From: Hymenobacteraceae bacterium
GTDB taxonomy: Bacteria > Bacteroidota > Bacteroidia > Cytophagales > Flexibacteraceae
Direction of reading: 5' to 3'
DNA length: 33,616 bases
Assembly: GCA_947459175.1 (NCBI GenBank)
Contig: CANHCT010000015.1
Location: 1-33,616 of the forward strand
Below the pieces are notes generated by a model. The model made no database searches, was not told where the DNA came from, and saw nothing but the letters and a program-made list of their open reading frames with translations. The position numbers and the translations under genes are program-made. Positions 23,898-31,320 of the stretch are shown here, one piece after another. The stretch's first letter is position 1; the number at the start of each line of letters is the position of its first letter.

Positions 23898-24755
23898 ATG
23901 AAGGACAACAAAGGCTTCTATAATTTTTCCATTACTTCTTTCGGAAAAGCAATCCGGATTTTCCTTGTTTTTATGACATTGTCCGGACTGGCAGCGGATG
24001 GTTTTGCCGGTACGGAAGTAAATAAAAAAAGGAGGCCCCCAAACCGAAAAAGAGGAAAAGGAAACGACCGCGAAATACAATATGTACATGGCGATTTGTT
24101 TGTCGGTCTTGGGGTTAACTTTGCTTCAGGTGAATATTTCGATTACCAGAAGGGGTATTACAACACCACTAATCCCAATTTTTTATACAACGGAGAGTTC
24201 ACGCAAAATTCGGTACAAATGAATTTTGGAGGACAAGTCCGCATCAACCCCTTAAAAACCATTGAAGGTCCGCTGTCTTTGCTGGGCGTAGTCATTGGAG
24301 GAAGTTTTTTACAAAGGTCATTTAGTCACAAATTTGTGTTGTTCAACGATGCGTTTTCCAACAAGGATTACAATGATCAAAGTACCATTACCGAGTCATT
24401 CCATTCTTCGCATTTTTTGGGGCAGTTTATGCTTCGCTATGGCTACCGCTTGTTTGGTGAAGTAGGGATATCAAGCAACATGTTCCTTGCCGGATACAGG
24501 AAGCAGGATTTGAACCGTTTTACCTCTGGTGCGGATGTTTTCGGTTCCGAATTTGAAGTCAACTCCAGCAACAACTTCAACCTCACAAGCGATGTAATGG
24601 CCTCGGGCAATCTGGGCTGGTGCTTCGGCATCGGATACCAGATTCACAAATACGCCGGGATTCGGCTGTTCAGCTACTTCGACAAGCGTTACTTCAAAGA
24701 AGAACCGGATTTGTCTCATTTTCAACCCTCTGTACAAGTATTAGTTTCTTATTGA
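23898..24755 (+). CDS. Predicted outer-membrane beta-barrel protein
   Basis: The 285-residue product has a signal peptide (hydrophobic core about 19-35, cleaved near GFAG) followed by a basic linker KKRRPPNRKRGKG. The mature part is a series of alternating-pattern strands rich in Tyr, Phe and Gly (LFVGLGVNFASGEYFDY, LGQFMLRYGYRLFGEVGISS, GWCFGIGYQIHKYAGIRLFSYFD). It ends in an aromatic residue (QVLVSY), as barrels recognised by the BAM machinery do. No TonB box or plug domain is seen, so it is a porin-like candidate, not a TonB receptor. It starts a five-gene run with 1, 6, 0 and 24 bases between genes. It has no recognised family. A role in letting nicotinamide riboside through is inferred only from its neighbours. 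Confidence 0.75.
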   Translation: MKDNKGFYNFSITSFGKAIRIFLVFMTLSGLAADGFAGTEVNKKRRPPNRKRGKGNDREIQYVHGDLFVGLGVNFASGEYFDYQKGYYNTTNPNFLYNGEFTQNSVQMNFGGQVRINPLKTIEGPLSLLGVVIGGSFLQRSFSHKFVLFNDAFSNKDYNDQSTITESFHSSHFLGQFMLRYGYRLFGEVGISSNMFLAGYRKQDLNRFTSGADVFGSEFEVNSSNNFNLTSDVMASGNLGWCFGIGYQIHKYAGIRLFSYFDKRYFKEEPDLSHFQPSVQVLVSY

Positions 24756-24756
24756 A

Positions 24757-25653
24757 ATGAAAAAAATAGTTCAAAGCTTCCTGCCTGTATTGGTATTTTC
24801 CATATTCCTGTTTGGCTGCAAAAAGGGTGATATCGATTTGAAATCTACCGAAATCGGCATAGACCCGGCAGTAAACATCGACATGGTAAACCAACTGCTT
24901 CAATTGGAGGGCACTTTGGTGGTTGGAGACCTGCCCGCCAAAAGGAAGGGCGGCCTTGGCCAAATATATCCCATCAGGCTCCGGGACGGAACGGCTAAAG
25001 CAGACTCTGTTTTCTATGCTTATGACGATTCCATTTTTGTAACATTCAAAATACCTTCTCTGCAAGGTTTCTATAAAATCAGATCCCTCCAGTTTAAACT
25101 CCAGGGTGCCAAAGCATATTGGAAAGTACCGGTAATCAATAACAATTCAGGCGAATATGCCTTTGTGTTTTCCATTCCCCGGCTGATCAGGCAATCGGAT
25201 TTGAGGATTGATTTCAATGCAGAGGTTTTTGCCTCGCAGGCAGGCCGAAGAGACTCTGCAGTCACTGATTCTGGTACGGTATATCTCAAGGTTCCCAAAC
25301 CCAAAAAATGCGGAGAGCTAATCAAAGGAAAAGCCGGAATTACCCGGTGGCAATACATTTTGGGAGATAAAGCCGGTAAGGCCAAAATATTGCTGAATAC
25401 CGGAGGAATTGGAGACCGGATGGATGCCCGCTACAATGGCCGCTATGTGGTGAGTACTTGTCCTTCTTTGCTCGAACCCTGGCAGTTTCCCAAATGCGAT
25501 TCCCCGGCAGAGTGTTTTCCAAGGAACGGGAGTTTGTTTACAGAATATACTTTTGACTATGACCCGGCTGTCAGCAAGACACTGGAGATATTTGTAACCG
25601 GTTATTGCTCTGACCCTCAAACATTGTGGGACCTGAAAGTTGAGTGTCCATAA
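24757..25653 (+). CDS. Hypothetical lipoprotein, 298 residues
   Basis: A lipoprotein signal is present, with FLFGC giving Cys21 as the lipidation site, followed by KKGD. The mature protein is beta-rich and has six more cysteines in its C-terminal 120 residues (in KKCGE, STCPS, PKCDS, AECFP, GYCSD and VECP), which suggests disulfide pairs. I recognise no domain. The ATG lies one base after the stop of the barrel gene, so the two are coupled and may form an outer-membrane pair. The signal of export is clear. The function is not. Confidence 0.78.
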   Translation: MKKIVQSFLPVLVFSIFLFGCKKGDIDLKSTEIGIDPAVNIDMVNQLLQLEGTLVVGDLPAKRKGGLGQIYPIRLRDGTAKADSVFYAYDDSIFVTFKIPSLQGFYKIRSLQFKLQGAKAYWKVPVINNNSGEYAFVFSIPRLIRQSDLRIDFNAEVFASQAGRRDSAVTDSGTVYLKVPKPKKCGELIKGKAGITRWQYILGDKAGKAKILLNTGGIGDRMDARYNGRYVVSTCPSLLEPWQFPKCDSPAECFPRNGSLFTEYTFDYDPAVSKTLEIFVTGYCSDPQTLWDLKVECP

Positions 25654-25659
25654 AAATGA

Positions 25660-26241
25660 ATGGATTGGAGTCTTCCCGGTTGGTTTGAGCTGATTTCGTC
25701 TGTTGCCGGCCTTGCCGGCGTCTGGCTCAACACCCGGGTTTCGGTCTGGGGTTGGCCTGTGGGGATTTTCTCCGTAGTTCTTGCTGCCATAGTTTATTTT
25801 CAAAACCACCTTTTTGCTGAGTTCGGGCTGCAGATTTTCTATGCCGCATCCGGTTTTTATGGCTGGATGTTGTGGAAAAACCCCAAAAATGGTTCATCTG
25901 CGGGCATTAAGCAAATAAGCAAAAATCTCCTGCTGCTCAGCCTTTTTGCAGGCACTGCCTTCGGGCTGGCTCTGGCCTGGTTATTGGATCATTACACCCA
26001 CGCAGACTTCCCTTATCCCGATTCTTTAATTACGGGCTTCAGTCTGGTGGGGCAAATGTGGCTCGCACGAAAATATCTGGAAAACTGGATTTTATGGATT
26101 TTGGTCAATGTGGCATCTGTGTTGCTGTACATTCAAAAAGAACTGTGGTTTTTTTCCTGTCTTTACCTTGTGTTGTTGTTTCTGGCAGTAAAGGGATATC
26201 TGGATTGGAAAAAGAAATTGCTGACCCATTCTGCCAACTGA
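25660..26241 (+). CDS. pnuC: PnuC-family nicotinamide riboside transporter
   Basis: This 193-residue inner-membrane protein has about seven hydrophobic segments and the family marks WFELISSVAGLAGVWLNTR near the start, the VWGWPVGI-type turn, and a FYGWMLWKN block. A later part reads GQMWLARKYLENWILWILVNV. PnuC proteins let nicotinamide riboside diffuse in, and trapping depends on phosphorylation inside. Some Bacteroidota relatives carry thiamine instead. The NadR-type kinase that starts directly after the stop codon favours nicotinamide riboside, and no TPP riboswitch is seen upstream. Confidence 0.9.
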   Translation: MDWSLPGWFELISSVAGLAGVWLNTRVSVWGWPVGIFSVVLAAIVYFQNHLFAEFGLQIFYAASGFYGWMLWKNPKNGSSAGIKQISKNLLLLSLFAGTAFGLALAWLLDHYTHADFPYPDSLITGFSLVGQMWLARKYLENWILWILVNVASVLLYIQKELWFFSCLYLVLLFLAVKGYLDWKKKLLTHSAN

Positions 26242-26772
26242 ATGCCGAAAAAAGTTGTTCTCACCGGTCCCGAATCCACGGGAAAAAGCTTCCTGACCCA
26301 TCAGCTTGCAGTGCATTTTCAATGTCCTCAGGTGCCCGAAATGGCCCGGGCATATCTTGGAAATCTGGACCGCCCCTACACCTTTGAGGATGTGGAAGCC
26401 ATTGCCCGCCAACAACTTATGGCCGAGGAAAAAGCTATGAGCGAAAACGCACCCCTCATTTTCTGCGATACCAATCTGCTGGTCATCAAAATCTGGATGC
26501 TCCATTCCTGGGGACATTGTCCGCAGTGGATTTTGCAGAGCCTCAAATTCAACCCCGGCGATCTTACCCTTCTTTGCGACATCGATATGCCCTGGCAGCC
26601 GGACCCGCTGCGGGAACATCCCCATTTGCGGCAATATTTTGCAGACTGGTACCGCAGGGAGCTGGAACAATCGGGTACCATCTGGCAATGGGTAAAAGGC
26701 ACCGGCGAGGACCGGACTGCACTGGCCATTTCTCATGTCCGGCATCATTTTCAATCTGTTTTGGAAGAATAA
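26242..26772 (+). CDS. NadR-type ribosylnicotinamide kinase
   Basis: The 176-residue ATPase corresponds to the C-terminal kinase domain of NadR. The P-loop GPESTGKS is at residues 9-16, followed by VPEMARAYL, a FEDVEAIARQQL helix and PLIFCDTNLLVIKIW, all in the order expected. It would phosphorylate nicotinamide riboside to NMN. The NadR adenylyltransferase and DNA-binding domains are absent, so NMN must be converted to NAD by an enzyme encoded elsewhere. The ATG follows the pnuC stop codon directly, which fits uptake and trapping as one unit. Confidence 0.88.
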   Translation: MPKKVVLTGPESTGKSFLTHQLAVHFQCPQVPEMARAYLGNLDRPYTFEDVEAIARQQLMAEEKAMSENAPLIFCDTNLLVIKIWMLHSWGHCPQWILQSLKFNPGDLTLLCDIDMPWQPDPLREHPHLRQYFADWYRRELEQSGTIWQWVKGTGEDRTALAISHVRHHFQSVLEE

Positions 26773-26796
26773 TCCGAAAAGCCCCAAATTTGTCCC

Positions 26797-27996
26797 GTGA
26801 CAATATCCGCAGATTCCCGGGAGCCATTTTCTCTCCGCAATACCAAAACCGCTTTTGCATCGCGTACCGACGCAGAATTGCAAAAAATGGAGTGGCTCTT
26901 TTCGCTGATGAACCAACCGGTTCTCAATAAAATGGCCATCTCGCTGATGATGAAGGCGATACAATGGCATCTGCCGGTCAAATACCTCATTAAAAAATCC
27001 ATTTTCAATCATTTTTGCGGTGGTGAAACCGGGGAAGAATGTGCCCTAACCATGAAAAAACTGGCCGATTTTGGAATCGGCACCATCCTCGATTATTCGG
27101 TAGAGGGTGAAAAAACGGAGACCGCCTTCGACCATGTTCTCCATGAAACCATCGGCACCATCCGCATTGCCTCAGCAAATCCCATGGTTCCATTTGCCGT
27201 TTTCAAAACCTCCGGAATCTGTGCGTTCGATATCATGGAAAAGGCGCAGGCGGGGCAGTCGCTTTCAACAGAAGAGCAGGAATCCCTGGCAAAGGGAAGA
27301 GCCCGTTTTGCGGCCATTTGCAAGGAAGCGGGTTTGCTGGGAGTCCGGCTTTTTGTAGATGCGGAAGAGTCCTGGATTCAGACTTTGATAGACACCTGGG
27401 CTTACGAGGAGATGGAGAAGTATAATTCGGACAAGGCATTGATTTTCAATACATATCAGATGTATCGTTCGGATATGCTGGAGAATCTGAAATCAGCCCA
27501 CCGGCGTGCGCAGGAAAAAGGATATGTATTGGGAGGAAAGCTGGTGAGGGGAGCTTACATGGAAAAAGAGGCCAACTATGCCGAATCAAAAGGGCTTCCC
27601 AATCCGATTCAGCCCGATAAGGAAAGTTGCGACCGGGATTTCAATCTGGCATGGCAGTATTGTCTGGACAACATCGGTAAAATCCATTTTTGCTCAGGCT
27701 CGCACAACGAAAGCAGCAACGAAGAGCTGGCCAAAGCAATGGAGTCGGGGGGTATCCAACGAAATGATACCCGTATATGGTTTGCTCAGCTTTACGGAAT
27801 GAGCGATAACATTAGTTATGCTTTGGCAAAAGCGGGATTCAATGTGGCCAAGTATGTTCCTTATGGTCCGGTTTATTCTGTAATGCCCTATCTGGTGCGT
27901 CGTGCAGCCGAAAATACTTCTGTGGCAGGTCAGACAAGCCGGGAGCTTAAGCTGATTCAGGAAGAAAGAAAGAGAAGAAGAATGAAAAAATCCTGA
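26797..27996 (+). CDS. putA: Proline dehydrogenase
   Basis: The 399-residue monofunctional enzyme oxidises proline to pyrroline-5-carboxylate with FAD and passes electrons to quinone. The start is GTG. Then the Bacteroidota-style TKTAFASRTDAELQKMEWLFSLMN, the LVRGAYMEKE strand of the barrel and the substrate-site YLVRRAAEN are visible. There is no aldehyde dehydrogenase domain, so it is the split form; the symbol marks the PRODH part only. It lies 24 bases after the kinase gene and may be co-transcribed. The link to NAD supply is indirect, since the next enzyme of proline breakdown uses NAD. It ends 2 bases before siaC on the opposite strand. Confidence 0.93.
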   Translation: MTISADSREPFSLRNTKTAFASRTDAELQKMEWLFSLMNQPVLNKMAISLMMKAIQWHLPVKYLIKKSIFNHFCGGETGEECALTMKKLADFGIGTILDYSVEGEKTETAFDHVLHETIGTIRIASANPMVPFAVFKTSGICAFDIMEKAQAGQSLSTEEQESLAKGRARFAAICKEAGLLGVRLFVDAEESWIQTLIDTWAYEEMEKYNSDKALIFNTYQMYRSDMLENLKSAHRRAQEKGYVLGGKLVRGAYMEKEANYAESKGLPNPIQPDKESCDRDFNLAWQYCLDNIGKIHFCSGSHNESSNEELAKAMESGGIQRNDTRIWFAQLYGMSDNISYALAKAGFNVAKYVPYGPVYSVMPYLVRRAAENTSVAGQTSRELKLIQEERKRRRMKKS

Positions 27997-27998
27997 AA

Positions 27999-28382
27999 TT
28001 ACTCCAGGTGTGCTCCCATAATTTTTATCGGTAGTTTGGACAGCACTTTAAAATCTTCTCCGGCATCCCTCATGTCATCGTCTTCAAAATCATGATACCA
28101 GGACACTCTGGCATCTTTACCATCTTCCAGAATTTTCTCAAATTTTTTTACCATTCTGAGAAAATGTGAGGTTGAACTGGTATTGAAATACTGGAGTTTG
28201 AAAACAAGCAAGGTACTGGGAGCAGGGTCTTCGGCATAAGCTTCCATAAAATCGAGAAGGGGCTTGTAGAATTCAAAAGAATTCTCGGGCAGGGATTTGC
28301 CGGAAACTTCAAAATATCCTTCGTCCGGCCGGAAAATAATCCGTGGAGTTGTGGAGGTAGGTTCTATTTCAATTCTTTCCAT
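27999..28382 (-). CDS. siaC: SiaC-family phosphoprotein (DUF1987)
   Basis: This 127-residue protein belongs to the SiaC family. In Pseudomonas aeruginosa SiaC is phosphorylated by the kinase SiaB on Thr68, and the unphosphorylated form activates the diguanylate cyclase SiaD. The same residue, Thr68 in YFNTSST, is present here. The flanking LLVFKLQYFNTSSTSHFLRMVKK and SWYHDFEDDDMRDAGED are the family hallmarks. It follows siaB with 35 bases between, as one transcript. No siaA or siaD gene is nearby. The target it controls in this organism is unknown. Confidence 0.9.
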   Translation of the reverse strand: MERIEIEPTSTTPRIIFRPDEGYFEVSGKSLPENSFEFYKPLLDFMEAYAEDPAPSTLLVFKLQYFNTSSTSHFLRMVKKFEKILEDGKDARVSWYHDFEDDDMRDAGEDFKVLSKLPIKIMGAHLE

Positions 28383-28417
28383 TTTTCAATTAGGTTTTTC
28401 CTGGATTCAGATTGCCC

Positions 28418-28954
28418 TCACATAGATATTTTAATTTCCATACAAAAGAAAGACTGCCGTTCGTCTACCGGAACAAAAGAGAAATCCATGGTTCGGCCGG
28501 AGTCCCGGATTACCCTCAGGATTCCCAGACCGGCGCCGCCCTTGTCGGTGATTTCTCCTTTCTCCAAAATATCGAGATACAGTTTTTGCACCTGGTCCTG
28601 CTTTAAAGAGTTAAAGTAACTCAGTTTTTTACTTAAAGCCGAAACATGCGAATTACTTATAAAATTTCCAAACTGAATAAAGTATTCATTTGTTCTTTGG
28701 CCCATCAAAAAAATACAATGATGGCCCAGAACACCATTCTCTTCCACAGCTTCTCCGTGATACAGAATGTTTTGTAAACCCTCAATGATGATGTTGATGA
28801 TCGATTTTTTCTTTTTGAAAGGACCGGGCAAGTCCCTGAGCTTTGATTCTGTAAGAGTAAGAATAGAGGCAATCAGTTCATTGGTTAAAAATCCCCGGTA
28901 CCCAAAAATCAAATGATGGGAACGCATCATCCGGTATTGGTCGAAAGCGGTCAT
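28418..28954 (-). CDS. siaB: SiaB-family protein kinase
   Basis: The 178-residue protein resembles SiaB, an HATPase-fold Ser/Thr kinase of the anti-sigma-factor type. An N-box-like IIEGLQNILYHGEAVE with Asn and His is near residues 57-72, and a G-box-like DKGGAGLGILRVI is near 137-149. It would phosphorylate SiaC, encoded next in the operon. In Pseudomonas the phosphatase SiaA reverses this in response to a signal; here no PP2C-like gene is adjacent. The start ATG is followed by TAFDQYRMM. Upstream lies a 197-base gap shared with the divergent helicase gene. Confidence 0.87.
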   Translation of the reverse strand: MTAFDQYRMMRSHHLIFGYRGFLTNELIASILTLTESKLRDLPGPFKKKKSIINIIIEGLQNILYHGEAVEENGVLGHHCIFLMGQRTNEYFIQFGNFISNSHVSALSKKLSYFNSLKQDQVQKLYLDILEKGEITDKGGAGLGILRVIRDSGRTMDFSFVPVDERQSFFCMEIKISM

Positions 28955-28994
28955 TTGGATATTTTTTTAAGTTAGTTTTTTGATGACTCAGGGC

Positions 28995-29053
28995 AATTCT
29001 GATTTCGGAAAGTACTGCTCCGCAACCTGTCTGCCGTTTGAATTCTGATTCAA
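28995..29053. repeat. 10-bp direct repeat with an overlapping dyad, siaB-helicase gap
   Basis: AATTCTGATT occurs at 28995-29004 and again at 29041-29050, 46 bases apart. The second copy sits inside the dyad TTGAAT-tctg-ATTCAA (29038-29053). The position between two divergent genes suits a shared regulator site, but this is only suggestive. Confidence 0.3.
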
Positions 29054-29123
29054 TTATATAACCTTAATGCAGGATTGCGCATTGGATAAATATTTCCCGT
29101 TAAAATCCGGTGTAGGATTTCAC

Positions 29124-29131
29124 TAGTTTTG
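29124..29131 (+). promoter_or_regulatory. Candidate -7 box TAGTTTTG for the DEAD-box gene
   Basis: TAGTTTTG fits TAnnTTTG and lies 21 bases before the ATG at 29152, with an AAGAAGG stretch just before the start codon. Confidence 0.5.
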
Positions 29132-29151
29132 TCAGTTTTCAGGTAAGAAGG

Positions 29152-30516
29152 ATGGAAAATTCAGATGGATTTGGCTTTGGTATTTTTGGGTTCAACAAAC
29201 AACTGGAAACGGCCATCCGCTCCAAGGGCTGGGACCAACCCACACCCATCCAAAAAAAGGTCATTCCGCTGGTTAAATCGGGAAAAGACATCATTGGCAT
29301 TGCCCAAACCGGCACAGGAAAATCAGCTGCATTTCTCTTGCCCATCATCAGCAAACTGCATTTTCCGCAAGGCGAAAACACTCGTGCACTGGTGCTTGCC
29401 CCTTCAAAAGAACTGGTTATCCAACTGGGTCAGCATTTTGAGGAATTAAACCAAAATGTGAATCTCCGTTCCTGCCTTTTGGTGGGTGGGATCGGTATTT
29501 CTGCCCAACTGGATGCGCTGAAAAGAGGCAATGATATTGTGTTTGCCACACCCGGCAGATTTTGGGAAATGTACCAAACCAATCAGTGGAAGCTGAAAGA
29601 CATCAGGATCCTTGTGGTGGATGAGGCAGACCGGATGATGGATATGGGATTTATGCCCCAGCTGAGGCGCATTTTGGAAGTATTGCCCCGAAAAAGGCAA
29701 AATCTTCTCTTTTCGGCCACCTTTCCTCCGGCGGTAGAAAAAATGGCGGCCGAATTTCTGGAATTTCCCGAGCGGGCAGAGGTCAGTGAACAGGCAACCG
29801 TGGCCGGCAATATTGAGCAGGTGGTGTATAAAACACCCAATTTTCAGACCAAACTCAACCTGCTTCTGCATCTGCTCAGCCGTCTGCAGGAAGACCAAAC
29901 GGCTATGGTATTTGTAAAAACCAGGGTACACGCCACAGAGATAGGCAAGTTTCTCAACCGTAAACTGGAAATTAGATCCGGTTTTTTGCATGCCAACAAA
30001 GGCACCAACACCCGCCTTGCCGCCTTGCAGGCCCTGCACGAGGGGGAAATCCGGATTTTGGTATCTACCGATGTGGCTGCAAGAGGCCTCGATATTCCAT
30101 CCGTGGCCCTGGTAATCCATTTTGATTTGCCGGTGAAATATGAAGAATATGTCCACCGAAGCGGACGCACCGGCAGGGCCAGCAGGACGGGAACGGCCAT
30201 TGCCTTTGCGGACCCATCAGAAGAACTGCATTTGCAAAGGATTGAGGCCATGATAAAAAGCAAAATTCAGGAAGCGCCTGTTTCTGAAAATCTGATCGCT
30301 GCCCACACGCCTTTCGAAGAAAAACAAAACATCCTGCGCAAGCTCGACGAGCAGAAAAGGAAGGCCGACCCGGCGTTTCGCGGGGCATTTCACGAAAAAA
30401 AGGCGAAAAACAAACCATCAAGGCCACAGGCAAAAGCCGCCTCAGGAAAGAAAACCAACGCCCCGAAGCAGGAAAAAAAGAAAACCGGAAAGGCCTTTAA
30501 GAAACCTCGTGTATAA
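29152..30516 (+). CDS. DEAD-box RNA helicase (RhlE-like)
   Basis: All core motifs are present in this 454-residue ATP-dependent RNA helicase: Q motif PTPIQ (30-34), motif I AQTGTGKS (51-58), motif II DEAD (157-160), SAT (188-190), TDVAARGLD (306-314) and HRSGRTGR (335-342). A Lys-rich, disordered tail of about 90 residues follows the core and probably binds RNA. Such proteins help ribosome assembly and cold growth in other bacteria. It overlaps the end of the convergent alpha/beta-hydrolase gene by 20 bases. Confidence 0.95.
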   Translation: MENSDGFGFGIFGFNKQLETAIRSKGWDQPTPIQKKVIPLVKSGKDIIGIAQTGTGKSAAFLLPIISKLHFPQGENTRALVLAPSKELVIQLGQHFEELNQNVNLRSCLLVGGIGISAQLDALKRGNDIVFATPGRFWEMYQTNQWKLKDIRILVVDEADRMMDMGFMPQLRRILEVLPRKRQNLLFSATFPPAVEKMAAEFLEFPERAEVSEQATVAGNIEQVVYKTPNFQTKLNLLLHLLSRLQEDQTAMVFVKTRVHATEIGKFLNRKLEIRSGFLHANKGTNTRLAALQALHEGEIRILVSTDVAARGLDIPSVALVIHFDLPVKYEEYVHRSGRTGRASRTGTAIAFADPSEELHLQRIEAMIKSKIQEAPVSENLIAAHTPFEEKQNILRKLDEQKRKADPAFRGAFHEKKAKNKPSRPQAKAASGKKTNAPKQEKKKTGKAFKKPRV

Positions 30517-31270
30517 ACCCGATGGAGGTTTTATTAAAAAACTCGGGCTGGTCTACATTGCAAACATGGCCCGAATCGGGCACCACCACCAGGCGGGACG
30601 ATGGCTGCCCGGGAACCAGTTTTTTAATGAAGGGCAAAAACATATGGTCTTCGTCTCCCATCAGGTATAAGGCCGGAACCGGAATGGGCTTTTCGGAGAA
30701 GTATTTCAGCAGCGGATTTACCTCATACACAAGTCGATACCAATATACAAACTCTTTCTGACAAAGCTTGCGGGCTTCGTTTACAAACAGCAGGCGGCTT
30801 TGTTTGTGTCGTTTTTTTGGCATGATGATCCAGGCAAAAAAACTGTAGAGCCACAGGTAGGGCATCAGTGTTTTAAACCAATCGCCAAAGGCCGACAGTA
30901 CCTTGGCCCTCAGGTTCATGCGCATGATGGCACCTCCCAAAACCATGGATTTTACCCGGTGGGGCACCATTTCATACAGGTTGCGAATCAGAATGGTGCC
31001 CAGAGAAATGCCGACAAAATGGGCAGCCTCTATGCGGGCATCGTCCAGTACTTCGATGATATCGCAGCAAATTTCACGAAACGTATACTGCTCATATGGC
31101 TTGTCGCCTTTGGAGCGGCCATGGCCCCGCAGGTCCACCATCAACACATTGAAATTGAGGCAGTAATCCTTGATTTGTTTAAACCAGATGGAGGAACTTC
31201 CGCCGGCTCCATGCACAAATACCACCCACTCGGCAGAGGAAGCATGCGGATAGGTTTTGTAATACAGCAT
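30497..31270 (-). CDS. Alpha/beta-hydrolase-fold protein
   Basis: The 257-residue protein has the oxyanion loop HGAGG (20-24), the nucleophile elbow GISLGT with Ser89, an acid site GDEDHMF and the catalytic histidine in PDSGHVCN. A cap region with LMPYLWLYSFFAWIIMP may touch the membrane or bind an acyl chain. The substrate (ester, lipid or other) cannot be told. The last 20 bases overlap the helicase gene on the other strand, so the transcripts must run into each other. Confidence 0.9.
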   Translation of the reverse strand: MLYYKTYPHASSAEWVVFVHGAGGSSSIWFKQIKDYCLNFNVLMVDLRGHGRSKGDKPYEQYTFREICCDIIEVLDDARIEAAHFVGISLGTILIRNLYEMVPHRVKSMVLGGAIMRMNLRAKVLSAFGDWFKTLMPYLWLYSFFAWIIMPKKRHKQSRLLFVNEARKLCQKEFVYWYRLVYEVNPLLKYFSEKPIPVPALYLMGDEDHMFLPFIKKLVPGQPSSRLVVVPDSGHVCNVDQPEFFNKTSIGFIHEVS

Positions 31271-31320
31271 AGGTGAAAACCGGTAGTATGTACCCTTTTC
31301 GGGTTTCCAAAAGTAGGTTT

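Noticed and set aside
25540-25660. Possible TPP riboswitch before pnuC, which would imply a thiamine transporter
   Set aside because: The preceding lipoprotein gene runs to within 6 bases of pnuC, no thi-box sequence is seen, and the downstream kinase is NadR-like.
26092-27012. 306-codon minus-strand ORF opposite pnuC, the NadR-type kinase and PRODH
   Set aside because: It runs across three well-supported genes and has no recognisable protein features.
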